Source: Periplaneta americana
Lineage: Eukaryota; Arthropoda; Insecta; Blattodea; Blattidae
Direction: 5' to 3'
Assembly (NCBI RefSeq): GCF_040183065.1
Contig: NC_091124.1
Coordinates: forward strand, 65,015,501 to 65,079,500
DNA: 64,000 nt
Below are positions 46,801 through 51,963 of this stretch, in pieces. A model generated the notes under the pieces. The model was not told where the DNA came from. It did not search any database and was given only the letters and a program-made list of their open reading frames with translations. Each line of letters starts with the position of its first letter. The stretch's first letter is position 1. The translations under genes and the position numbers were made by a program.

Positions 46801-48979
46801 TGATCTGAAGATGGCAAAACATTGCCGAAAACACTCATCTGTGTAACACTGTATACAAATTATGCTAATTTAGTAAATAAATTTCACTTAGCATTTGATA
46901 AGCTATCTTAAGGTATGGTCACACGTCGCTACTTTTGCAGCGATGCAGTACAAAAAACTGCGCAACTCTTGTACTGCGACGTGTGAACAACGGTGCAACC
47001 CGAAAAGTAGCAGCTGCCGAACCTGCTGCTCGCTACTTTTCCATGCTGCACGCAGCTTAAAAGTAGCGACGTGTGAACAGGGTTTTCAGGGTTGCAGCCG
47101 CAGCATTTTTGATATCGGTTTTGTTGAAACTTTTGCTGCGGTTGCGACCAGTGTTGCCATCCAAATGTGCCAATGATACTTTTGTTTGGATGTATTTTAA
47201 TGTTAGATGTGATGAAAATCAATTATTTGTAACAGTTATTAAATGCACAATACAGTCTGAGCATATTTGCTGACGATATAATTCATTTTTTTAATTTTCT
47301 GTAGCGTAGTTTCAAACAGGAGGGTTGCCAACATTGATTACGTGAATATGCTGTTAGTTATCATTTAAGTATATAGGCGTTTTTAAAAGCTTTATAGTAA
47401 AAATAATGCCAATTTCTGAATACCAGTTAGGACAAAAAAGCAAATAATAGATAAGTAAGCTTTCGCATGAGTTTATTAATAATGCGAACATAACCACAAA
47501 ATGTATATTGAGAAGTCAACACGGAGATGGAAACCTGCAGCATGACTGCGGCTGCAAAAGTACAGTCTGTGTGTGAACAGACTCTCAACCTCCAGTTGCA
47601 ACTTTTGCTGCACTCGGGTTGCACAGCACGAAAAGTAGCGTGCAGCGCGCTACTTTTGGCTTACGTGTGAACACGACACGCAACTTTTGCAGCTGCAGTA
47701 CAAAAGTTGCGTAGCAAAAGTAGCGACGTGTGACCGTACCTTTAGATGGCAAACATATAATAATTTAATTTCTAAGTTAGATTAGTTTAGGCTTTTAATA
47801 TGCCTTTGAAGAAAGGGCACATTCTTAGCCAATTGTGAGTATATGGAAGACATACTAAAAGCCTAAATTAACCTAACCTAACCTGTCACTGATTCGACCA
47901 AAGTGAGTTTTCGTAAGGTTAAATCAGTGTCAGGTTGGGTTAGCTTAGTTTAGGCTTTCGGTATGCCTTGGAAGAAAGGCCACATTCTTAGACAATGAGT
48001 ATATGCAAAGCATAGAAAAAGCCTGAACTAACCTAACCTGTCACTGATACGACCTTACGAAAACTCGCTTTTTCTCTGTGATCAGTAAGGAAACGCACGG
48101 AAATGGATGTATGTGCTGCACTTCACTGCCACTACTCCTTCCATCTCGAAGGAGTGAACACTCCTACCCGCATCTCTCCATTGGCACCCTTTTTCACAGC
48201 AACTTTCGACCTTTATTTTGGGTGTGAAATTTGCATCGGCACTCAATTTTTTTTACGATAGGCTATCTATGACTTATCTAGGACCCAAGAATGTACGATT
48301 TTCACTTCCAAAATTACCTGAAATGCCCGTGCGCTAGTTTCGCCCTGGAAGAATACTTACAGTACTATTGACATATATCAATACATATAAATTAGGCCTA
48401 AGATGTTCACACTAAAAGTCTGTAAAGTTTTTCATGTTTAAATTTAATTGAAAATACAGTTTAAAGAAATGCCAGAGGAGGAGGTGAATCATGAACTGCA
48501 CTGCCATTACGATAGAATCATAATAATGTACGTGTGGGTAGACTATTAACCTTTTTAATAGAAAAAAAGATTCAAGGATAAGTAGGCTTATTGATAACGC
48601 CACAAAAACAAATTTCGTAATACGGCCAGAATATGAGGTGTAGCTACTAGATTACGAATATTACTTAAAATTCTTTATTTGTTACTTCTGAAATCATGAC
48701 CTCGTCAGGATTCAATACTGAAATAAATTACAGACCCATACTTTAAAATAGTTTTAGTATTCATATTACTTATAAAGATGCTGCCATAGTATGGAACACA
48801 CTAAGTGCGATCGCAAACTATTCCAGTGGATAGTTTTATGAATATAATAGTGAAAAAAACATGTATTAACGAAACGCAAACAAATTTGCCAAATTTGCCT
48901 TCGATGGACATGACATTCTACAGTTTTTTAAAGGATACCAACACCATGGCTTCGACTGCTTCTTCTTCTTCCGACCCAT
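22324..48979 (-). CDS. ZNF207: BuGZ / ZNF207 orthologue, whole gene (spliced, 9-10 exons)
   Basis: Known family role: BuGZ binds and stabilises the spindle-checkpoint protein Bub3 through a GLEBS motif, binds microtubules, and helps kinetochores align chromosomes; it is nuclear and spindle-associated. Seen here: exons on the minus strand at 48979-48939, 44585-44459, 39538-39397, 36317-36068, 35841-35724, 35455-35349, 29633-29501, 25406-25320, 22669-22441 and tentatively 22367-22324. Every junction between the first nine exons has GT-AG and a matching phase. The protein has two C2H2 fingers (residues 13-34 and 37-58), a conserved block ending [12 protein letters not shown], a long Gly/Pro/Met-rich low-complexity region, a KPLFPSAAT block, DFKP...KPTFPAY, the GLEBS region ([12 protein letters not shown]) and a second Pro/Met-rich tail. 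About 425 residues are predicted, a little shorter than the vertebrate protein. The start ATG has A at -3 and G at +4. Only the C-terminus is uncertain. Confidence 0.93.
22441..22669 (-). CDS. ZNF207: BuGZ exon 9 (second EERRA...PRYQ and Pro/Met tail)
   Basis: The acceptor is GCCATCAG|GAAGAG. The exon encodes [19 protein letters not shown], then Ala/Val/Met/Pro-rich sequence ending [15 protein letters not shown], with a G|GTAAGT donor. Its start is closer than exon 8 to the vertebrate EERRAQLPKYQ. Retention of the next intron would add about 33 residues before a stop near 22352. Confidence 0.9.
22670..25319 (-). other. BuGZ intron 8
   Basis: 2650 bp with GT-AG ends. No transposon recognised; AT-rich. 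Confidence 0.7.
25320..25406 (-). CDS. ZNF207: BuGZ exon 8 (first GLEBS completion, 87-nt phase-0 cassette)
   Basis: The exon is flanked by TCTGTAG| and |GTAGAA. It encodes [15 protein letters not shown] followed by a Ser/Thr/Pro/Gln spacer, exactly 29 codons, phase 0 at both ends. It supplies the EE pair and the PKYQ that follow ISL in the family. Because it is symmetric, skipping it keeps the frame and joins exon 7 to exon 9, which begins with a similar sequence. Confidence 0.9.
25620..26815 (+). mobile_element. hAT-like (CGGBP1-type) transposon remnant, C-terminal part
   Basis: The right end carries repeated TTTTTAGCACATAAAAA-type subterminal motifs and ends near TCCGCTCCCTACTAATCAC. Between is a plus-strand transposase C-terminus. 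Boundaries are approximate because I could not pair clean inverted repeats or an 8-bp duplication. Confidence 0.55.
26365..26640 (+). pseudogene. hAT-like transposase C-terminus ([12 protein letters not shown])
   Basis: The ORF has [39 protein letters not shown] and a stop. This is the C-terminal dimerisation-like block of insect hAT transposons related to CGG-repeat-binding protein CGGBP1. Upstream frames on the same strand are broken, and no N-terminal BED-type finger lies close by. Confidence 0.7.
26970..27110 (+). pseudogene. Mariner-type transposase C-terminal scrap
   Basis: A plus-strand frame reads [20 protein letters not shown], matching the (S)PDLxxLDFxLWGxLKxxVY block of the DUF4817-type mariner family. 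The usual PD is replaced by NM. No inverted repeats were recognised around it. Confidence 0.6.
27338..27960 (-). pseudogene. Non-LTR retrotransposon C-terminal end (endonuclease-RT type)
   Basis: Minus-strand frames read VLYGAETRT, then (after stops) [40 protein letters not shown] and KTCPWAEH. RKxxWxGHxLRxxxLL and GRRxRGRRxxQMxDDIK are the C-terminal signature of insect endonuclease-RT elements. Several stops and shifts are present. Confidence 0.82.
28020..28906 (+). pseudogene. Non-LTR reverse transcriptase, 5'-truncated C-terminal half
   Basis: The plus-strand frame reads [20 protein letters not shown], so the YADD active site is YVDD, then [20 protein letters not shown], a stop near 28234, [20 protein letters not shown] and VLYGCET. 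A one-base loss at 28476 follows in the CETW codon. After it come [45 protein letters not shown] and a stop. These are the palm, thumb and C-terminal signatures of common insect endonuclease-RT elements. The tail ends CCATAAGTAAGTAAGTA. Confidence 0.88.
29501..29633 (-). CDS. ZNF207: BuGZ exon 7 (Ser/Thr linker and start of GLEBS)
   Basis: The acceptor is TTATGTAG. The exon encodes a Ser/Thr-rich linker and then [13 protein letters not shown], ending in phase 0 before GTAAGA. Vertebrate BuGZ has SKLIHPDEDISLEE at this place, the core of the Bub3-binding GLEBS motif. The required EE pair comes from the next exon. Confidence 0.93.
29634..31269 (-). other. BuGZ intron 6, right-to-left last part
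   Basis: A GGTGAGGGCCAAAGGCCCTG palindrome at about 30612 is followed by CAATAAATAG, perhaps an old repeat tail. The rest is unrecognised up to the TTAA element. Confidence 0.45.
31155..31230 (+). repeat. (AAAT)n-(AAAC)n compound microsatellite
   Basis: AAAT repeats change to AAAC repeats near 31200, consistent with a single point change that then expanded. Confidence 0.95.
31274..31988. mobile_element. TTAA-flanked MITE in BuGZ intron 6
   Basis: The ends GGGGGGATGTACAGGTTTGAG and, reversed, GGGAGGATATACAAGCTTGAG are inverted and flanked by TTAA at 31270-31273 and 31989-31992. TTAA duplication is used by piggyBac and Kolobok superfamilies; which one applies is not decided. No coding capacity. 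Confidence 0.7.
31993..33892 (-). other. BuGZ intron 6, middle part
   Basis: No recognised element. Two overlapping opposite-strand ORFs at 33.1-33.4 kb are mirror images of each other and look like chance. Confidence 0.45.
34032..34064 (+). repeat. (ATT)n microsatellite
   Basis: Trinucleotide run inside the hAT-like remnant. Confidence 0.9.
34146..34327 (-). pseudogene. CGGBP1-like BED-type zinc finger fragment
   Basis: The minus-strand frame from ATG at 34327 reads MPPTRTS, an in-frame TAG, then [17 protein letters not shown] and [20 protein letters not shown], followed by HINTMRH and a stop. C-x2-C ... H-x5-H is the finger of CGGBP1-like hAT N-termini. Together with the C-terminal piece at 26.4 kb it represents the two ends of one family. 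Confidence 0.65.
35068..35160 (-). mobile_element. Possible LINE 3' tail
   Basis: On the minus strand, [16 protein letters not shown] resembles the last residues of I/jockey-like ORF2 (PxGLxxEVDDD). Short, so tentative. Confidence 0.35.
35349..35455 (-). CDS. ZNF207: BuGZ exon 6 (DFKP...KPTFPAY)
   Basis: This 107-nt exon encodes [20 protein letters not shown] and then ends VKPTFPAY plus two bases of a Ser codon, with a GTGAGT donor. Both DFKP and KPTFPAY match the vertebrate protein. Confidence 0.92.
35724..35841 (-). CDS. ZNF207: BuGZ exon 5 (NKPLFPSAA block)
   Basis: The exon completes a Gly codon across the junction. It encodes Met/Gly/Pro repeats and then [12 protein letters not shown], matching the family TKPLFPSA motif. 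It ends in phase 0 at GTTAGT. Introns 4 and 5 are only about 230 and 270 bp, unlike the multi-kilobase introns elsewhere in the gene. Confidence 0.9.
36068..36317 (-). CDS. ZNF207: BuGZ exon 4 (Gly/Pro/Met-rich low-complexity region)
   Basis: The acceptor is CAG|GTGG and the donor GG|GTAAGA. The exon encodes a Ser/Glu/Pro/Lys segment ([18 protein letters not shown]) and then dense MGPP/MxPP repeats. In vertebrate BuGZ the corresponding low-complexity region is linked to phase separation and microtubule binding; applying that here is inference. Two plus-strand ORFs across it are shadows. Confidence 0.9.
36418..37341. mobile_element. Non-autonomous hAT element with perfect 8-bp target duplication
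   Basis: Termini are TAGGGTGACCAGAC and, reversed, TAGGGTTTCCAGA. The direct repeat TCCTGTGT stands at 36410-36417 and 37342-37349. Internal sequence near both ends is rich in GTCCTCYTTTT motifs. No transposase is seen. It lies in BuGZ intron 3. Confidence 0.9.
38101..38330 (+). mobile_element. 3' fragment of the same non-LTR family, with internal deletion
   Basis: The segment matches 12370-12660 in order: CTCTGCATCATAAT, TTTAGATTG.CAACAGGCC, TTTGGCCAAACACCTGCATA, then after a gap TCCGGAACACCTC and the GGCATTAGAAAACAACAACAA tail. Intron 3 of BuGZ. Confidence 0.82.
38331..39396 (-). other. BuGZ intron 3, left-hand remainder
   Basis: AAGATGACTGACGAGGTTGAAAC-type sequence at 38596 is roughly inverse to GTTTCAACTTCGTGTCAGTC at 38566, forming a short hairpin. 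It also holds poly-T and (GA)n runs. No gene. Confidence 0.45.
39397..39538 (-). CDS. ZNF207: BuGZ exon 3 (conserved post-finger block)
   Basis: This 142-nt exon encodes [18 protein letters not shown], then [16 protein letters not shown] and a charged [11 protein letters not shown] stretch. It ends in phase 1 at a GTATAA donor. The YGMEGIP signature is diagnostic for ZNF207/BuGZ. The plus-strand ORF at 39284-39502 is its shadow. Confidence 0.95.
40429..40827. mobile_element. Pogo/Tigger-like MITE in BuGZ intron 2
   Basis: The ends CAGTAAAATTCCTCGTAACC and, reversed, CTGTAGAATCCCTCTTAACC are followed on both sides by GGCA and flanked by TA (40427-40428, 40828-40829). The element is 399 bp and non-coding. 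Confidence 0.75.
40828..42002 (-). other. BuGZ intron 2, central part, unrecognised
   Basis: Overlapping ORFs on both strands at 41.1-41.75 kb have no family similarity and look like chance. Confidence 0.45.
42003..42110 (-). mobile_element. Possible degenerate SINE head
   Basis: On the minus strand CCTACCAGTTTAAGGCGC and GCAAGTTCGTGTCC have tRNA A/B-box spacing. No body or tail was recognised. Confidence 0.35.
42495..42570 (-). mobile_element. Possible SINE head
   Basis: On the minus strand GTGGTCTAATGGTTAAGATG and GGATCGATTCCCTGTG look like tRNA A and B boxes at the right distance. It is not a plausible tRNA gene because the arms do not pair well. Confidence 0.45.
43055..43262 (+). mobile_element. 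Short interspersed repeat (SINE-like)
   Basis: The block GGTCACCCTACCCCATTATC, TCCTGGCTTAGTTGCCTCAC and TTGTGAGGTTCAAATCTGTC resembles a dispersed cockroach repeat I recall. GTGAGGTTCAAATC is B-box-like. BuGZ intron 2. Confidence 0.5.
43757..43814 (+). repeat. (TAA)n microsatellite
   Basis: Long uninterrupted run; the Leu- and Ile-rich ORFs over it are artefacts. Confidence 0.95.
44459..44585 (-). CDS. ZNF207: BuGZ exon 2 (two C2H2 zinc fingers)
   Basis: The exon follows an AG acceptor and ends before GTAAGT. It completes Trp14 and encodes [10 protein letters not shown], then [19 protein letters not shown] and so on. Finger 1 is C13-x2-C16-x12-H29-x4-H34. Finger 2 is C37-x2-C40-x12-H53-x4-H58, whose last His sits in exon 3, so intron 2 splits the second finger. 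This is one of the most conserved parts of the family. Confidence 0.95.
44849..45693 (+). mobile_element. DNA transposon with identical 86-bp inverted repeats, DUF4817 family
   Basis: The ends (CAGGGTGTAACAACTTTAAT...) are identical over 86 bp at 44849-44934 and 45608-45693, with TA on both sides (44847-44848, 45694-45695). The identity indicates a recent insertion. It lies inside the left arm of the larger foldback structure, within BuGZ intron 1. The internal part is mostly deleted; one short ORF remains. Confidence 0.92.
45222..45473 (+). pseudogene. DUF4817 helix-turn-helix fragment of a transposase
   Basis: The ORF begins [20 protein letters not shown] and continues with a [15 protein letters not shown] segment and STVFG. 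The EYADxxxxYG...ARFPNRRxPS pattern is the DUF4817 domain found at the N-terminus of many insect mariner-type transposases. After about 65 residues the similarity stops, and no DDE domain follows. Confidence 0.8.
46224..46481 (+). repeat. Tandem duplication of a ~129-bp unit in the foldback loop
   Basis: Units 46224-46351 and 46352-46481 both run from GCAGCTTCCAACATAA through a poly-T stretch, AGCATTAA.TACCGGTTAT and TTCTTTTCGTTTGAATATTT. A third copy starts (GCAGTTGC) at 46482 and breaks off. They differ at several bases and by small indels. Confidence 0.85.
46862..48340 (-). repeat. Right arm of the large inverted repeat (foldback)
   Basis: This is the counterpart of 44621-46043 in opposite orientation, interrupted by the TTA-flanked MITE at 46911-47741. 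Between 47760 and 48070 it carries two tandem copies of a roughly 150-180-bp unit, each with ATGCCTT(T/G)GAAGAAAGG and CCTAACCTGTCACTGAT, and each internally palindromic (AGGCTTT... / ...AAAGCCT). The left arm has fewer copies. Confidence 0.82.
46911..47741. mobile_element. MITE with TTA target duplication (PIF/Harbinger-like)
   Basis: 28-bp ends (AGGTATGGTCACACGTCGCT...) are inverted with one mismatch. TTA is present at 46908-46910 and 47742-47744. Subterminal sequence repeats GTGTGAAC and AAAAGTAGCG/GCTACTTTT many times in both orientations. GC content is visibly higher than the surroundings. A three-base TTA duplication fits PIF/Harbinger, but the superfamily is inferred. It lies in the right arm of the foldback at about 44.6-48.3 kb. 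Confidence 0.88.
48939..48979 (-). CDS. ZNF207: BuGZ exon 1 (start codon, first zinc-finger cysteine)
   Basis: The exon encodes [13 protein letters not shown] plus two bases of a split Trp codon (TG|G), then a GTATCC donor. The family N-terminus is an almost identical basic patch followed by P-W-C-W. The phase fits exon 2 exactly. The plus-strand ORF covering this spot is an antisense shadow. Confidence 0.93.
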
Positions 48980-49956
48980 TTTATAAACACGATAACACTA
49001 AGAAAACTAGGTCACTATTAATATTATAGAAAACTATAAATCTTCTAAACTAGTCTCTTCGAAATACAAATAATGGCGTCCAACTTTCATACACACAGTA
49101 TATAGCGCACATAGCAGGACATCGTGCAACTTCACAGATCACTGCCTCCTAAATACTCGAAAATTAGGTCCAGTTGGGAAAAGAAAGACTGCTGACCTTC
49201 GAAAATTAACTTATAAATATGAAAGCAAATTCCTTAAAAGATACTGAACAAAAGTACTATGAAGTCAGTCTCAAAAACTGGGACAATAGGGCATGAAGTT
49301 GCAACATATTACACCATACCTTTCTGGATATATCGAATATGAACAAGTAATCTTCATACACGCAAAAAAAAATACACCAAAGAGTATAATTTCTTGCTAA
49401 AGATACGTTCACAAATTATGATCAAACACATTTATAAACCACCGGTTAAGGCGCTTGCCTGCCGGTCTGAAGTTGCGCTCGGGCGCGGGTTCGATCCCCG
49501 CTTGGGCTGATTACCTGGTTGGGTTTTTTCCGAGGTTTTCCCTAACCGTAAGGTGAATGCTAGGTAATCTATGGCGAATCCTCTGCCTCATCTCGCCAAA
49601 TACCATCTCGCTATCACCAATTTCATCGACACTAAATAACCTCGTAGTTGATACAGCGTCGTTAAATAACCAACTCTTTTTTTTTTAATAGGGACCAATG
49701 AGTTAGAATAATTTCTTTTGTTGATTCCAAAGACGTTTTATAGGTTGATTCGTTCAATATTCCATTTTGGCGTGCCCAAGCTTGATAAGTAATCAGTTTG
49801 GTATAATATTGTCAGCTCTGGTACATTTTGTTTCTCGTCTGTGGCCACCCTGCCAAGACGAAATATGGCATGTGTTTGAGTGTTATGATAATGTAGTGGA
49901 GTTATTGCGGTTTCTGCAATTAATTATCGAGTTTATGTTCGCCAGTTTTAATAAAA
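48980..49956. promoter_or_regulatory. Head-to-head intergenic region, candidate bidirectional promoter
   Basis: The two conserved genes are transcribed away from this 977-bp gap, so their promoters must lie here or in unseen 5' non-coding exons. A SINE occupies about 49438-49690. GACCAATGAG (CCAAT-like) lies at about 49683 on the ERAL1 side. I see no clear TATA box or CpG island. Transcription start sites cannot be placed from sequence alone. Confidence 0.5.
49438..49690 (+). mobile_element. tRNA-derived SINE in the BuGZ-ERAL1 promoter region
   Basis: The A-box region GGTTAAGGCGCTTGCCTGCC and the B box GCGGGTTCGATCCCCGC (a perfect T-arm stem) are followed by ACCTGGTTGGGTTTTTTCCG, CTCGCCAAATACC and CAGCGTCGTTAAATAACCAA, then a poly-T run. 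This order matches an abundant cockroach SINE as I remember it. No target duplication seen. Confidence 0.85.
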
Positions 49957-50271
49957 ATGGCCAAATTAAGCTATAGGCTGTGTAATTATTTGTCTCCTAT
50001 GTTGACTACTAGCATGAGATTGAGTTACCCTTCTGGAAACTCGTGTATTTCATATCTTAGAGGAACTTTTGAGGTTAGATTAATCCGTGGGTTACGTGAA
50101 ATATCTGTTCGGAATGAAAATAGAGGAAGGTGTCATAACAAAAAAGTTGTTAGTGAGGACCTGGACCGTTTAAGTAATCATGGACATGAATCTCGACTTT
50201 TGAAGATTGCTGTTATTGGAGTTCCCAATGTTGGAAAAAGCACTGTCATAAATCAGTTGGTGGGAAGAAGG
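49957..50271 (+). CDS. ERAL1: ERAL1 exon 1 (presequence and G1/P-loop)
   Basis: The exon is 105 codons. It has an Arg/Ser/Leu-rich leader, then KIAVIGVPNVGKSTVINQL and VGRR, and an AGG|GTAAAT donor. The P-loop is within about 15 residues of the exon end. Intron 1 is about 5.7 kb and filled with repeats. Confidence 0.92.
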
Positions 50272-51927
50272 GTAAATGTTTAATACAGATAGAAACATAT
50301 ATGAATGATGTATGAGTTTGGTGATACTTAAAAGTTGATACTAAAATGCTCGAGACCAATGTAGTGTTAAGGGGAAGAAAGGAAGTTATGTATTTTACCG
50401 AATATGAAGTATTAATTTCCATAAATGTTATATATTAGGCAACATAATAGCCTCACTAAATATCTTTCCGTGTTTTTATCATTCTCAGAATATTCTGTAT
50501 TTATTCTGATTGACACCCGATTTTCACCTGTCATTCACGTTCAACTTTAGTCAGTTTGACGTTTCATATTTTAAGACTATTTTGTCATAGGGATAATTGT
50601 AATTCTATAGAAGAACTAGATCAAAAGAGGACACCAATTTTTCTTTAACACTTACGTACGACGAATATTACAGAGTACTAAGCACGTGGTTTTACTTTTG
50701 GGCACCATCCAATAACTCTTTCCACAAAATAAGCTAGAACTATTCACCTGTTGTACGTAAAGAATGGATGTATCAGTGCCATATTATTCACATCGGACGT
50801 TGAATCAAAAGAGAATGGATTAAAATTTTATTACTAGATGACACTTCTTTCCAATCCCCTGTCGTATCTTCTGATTTTCTCTGAGTCTCAATTAACTTCC
50901 TCTAATTATATTGTCGGGAGAAGAGTTAGGGGCAGAAGAAGATATCAGATGATAGACGACATTAAGATATATGGATCATATGAGGAGACAAAGAGGAAGG
51001 CAGAAAATAAGAAAGACTAGAGAATTCTGGGTTTACAGTGAAAGACCTGTCCTTGGGCAGAACACAATGAATGAATGAATGGACTAATGTATATTTAATT
51101 GCAACTTACCTCAAGAAGATTCGATCCACCGCCCTCTGGAACTAGTGGGGGATACATTCACTATTCAGCCAAAATGGCATGTGCTCTTGAGATATGTAAT
51201 TTAAGTACTGGTACTTAAGTTTGCTCGAGAGTTCCAGATGAAAATTTCTTCGCAGTGGAGACCTGGCCTGCACCAGCCATTAAGTGCCATTTTTAGTGCC
51301 AGAGATTATTGTCGAAAGAGGTCGTATTTCGACACAATTAATAATCGTTTTGTCCACTGCTATGAAGTAATGTTTAGCATGCCTGACCGTAAAATGAACT
51401 GGCCCAGGTTAAAATCCTGGTTGGGACAAATTAGCTGGTTGAGGTTTTTTCCGTGGTTTTACCTCAATCAGTTAAGAGAAAATGCTGTGTAACTTTCGGC
51501 ACTGGATCCTGGACTCATTTTGTTGGCATTATCACCATCTAATTCAGATACTAGATAACCATAGCAATTGATAAAACGTCGTAAAATAATTAACAATCTT
51601 GTTTTACATTTAAATGGTGACCCGTTTGCTCATGCTATTTGATGTAGACAATATGGCTGCGATACATTCATTTACTACTATACGTGAATAGATATAGGCT
51701 ATTCTGTGGAAAGAGCTATTGGATGCTGGAAAGTAAAATCATGTCCTTAGTACTCTATATTATTCGAGATGCAATTGTTAAAGAAAAAAATTGTGCCTCT
51801 TTTGGTCTAGTTGTGTAGAATTGTAGGAATAATTAACCTTCTTCGTGCCCTTCTGCATCAACACCCTTTTCATTTCCTGTTCCACTCACTTCTCCTGGCC
51901 TCGCTCTGGGGGAAAAAAGTATGTACA

Positions 51928-51963
<36 letters not shown>

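Noticed and set aside
46895..47273. Cysteine-rich ORFs on both strands at 46.9-47.3 kb
   Set aside because: They fall inside the GC-richer TTA-flanked MITE. The Cys and Ala codons come from its GTGTGAAC/GCAGC repeats.
48805..49029. 74-codon plus-strand ORF
   Set aside because: It is antisense to BuGZ exon 1; its Ser-rich part is the reverse of the Lys-rich codons.
49450..49515. tRNA gene
   Set aside because: A and B boxes are good, but there is no 7-bp acceptor stem pairing, and a SINE body and tail follow directly.
50838..51020. 60-codon ORF as an ERAL1 exon
   Set aside because: It encodes the C-terminal signature of an endonuclease-RT element, not an ERAL1 domain, and has a stop in place of a donor.
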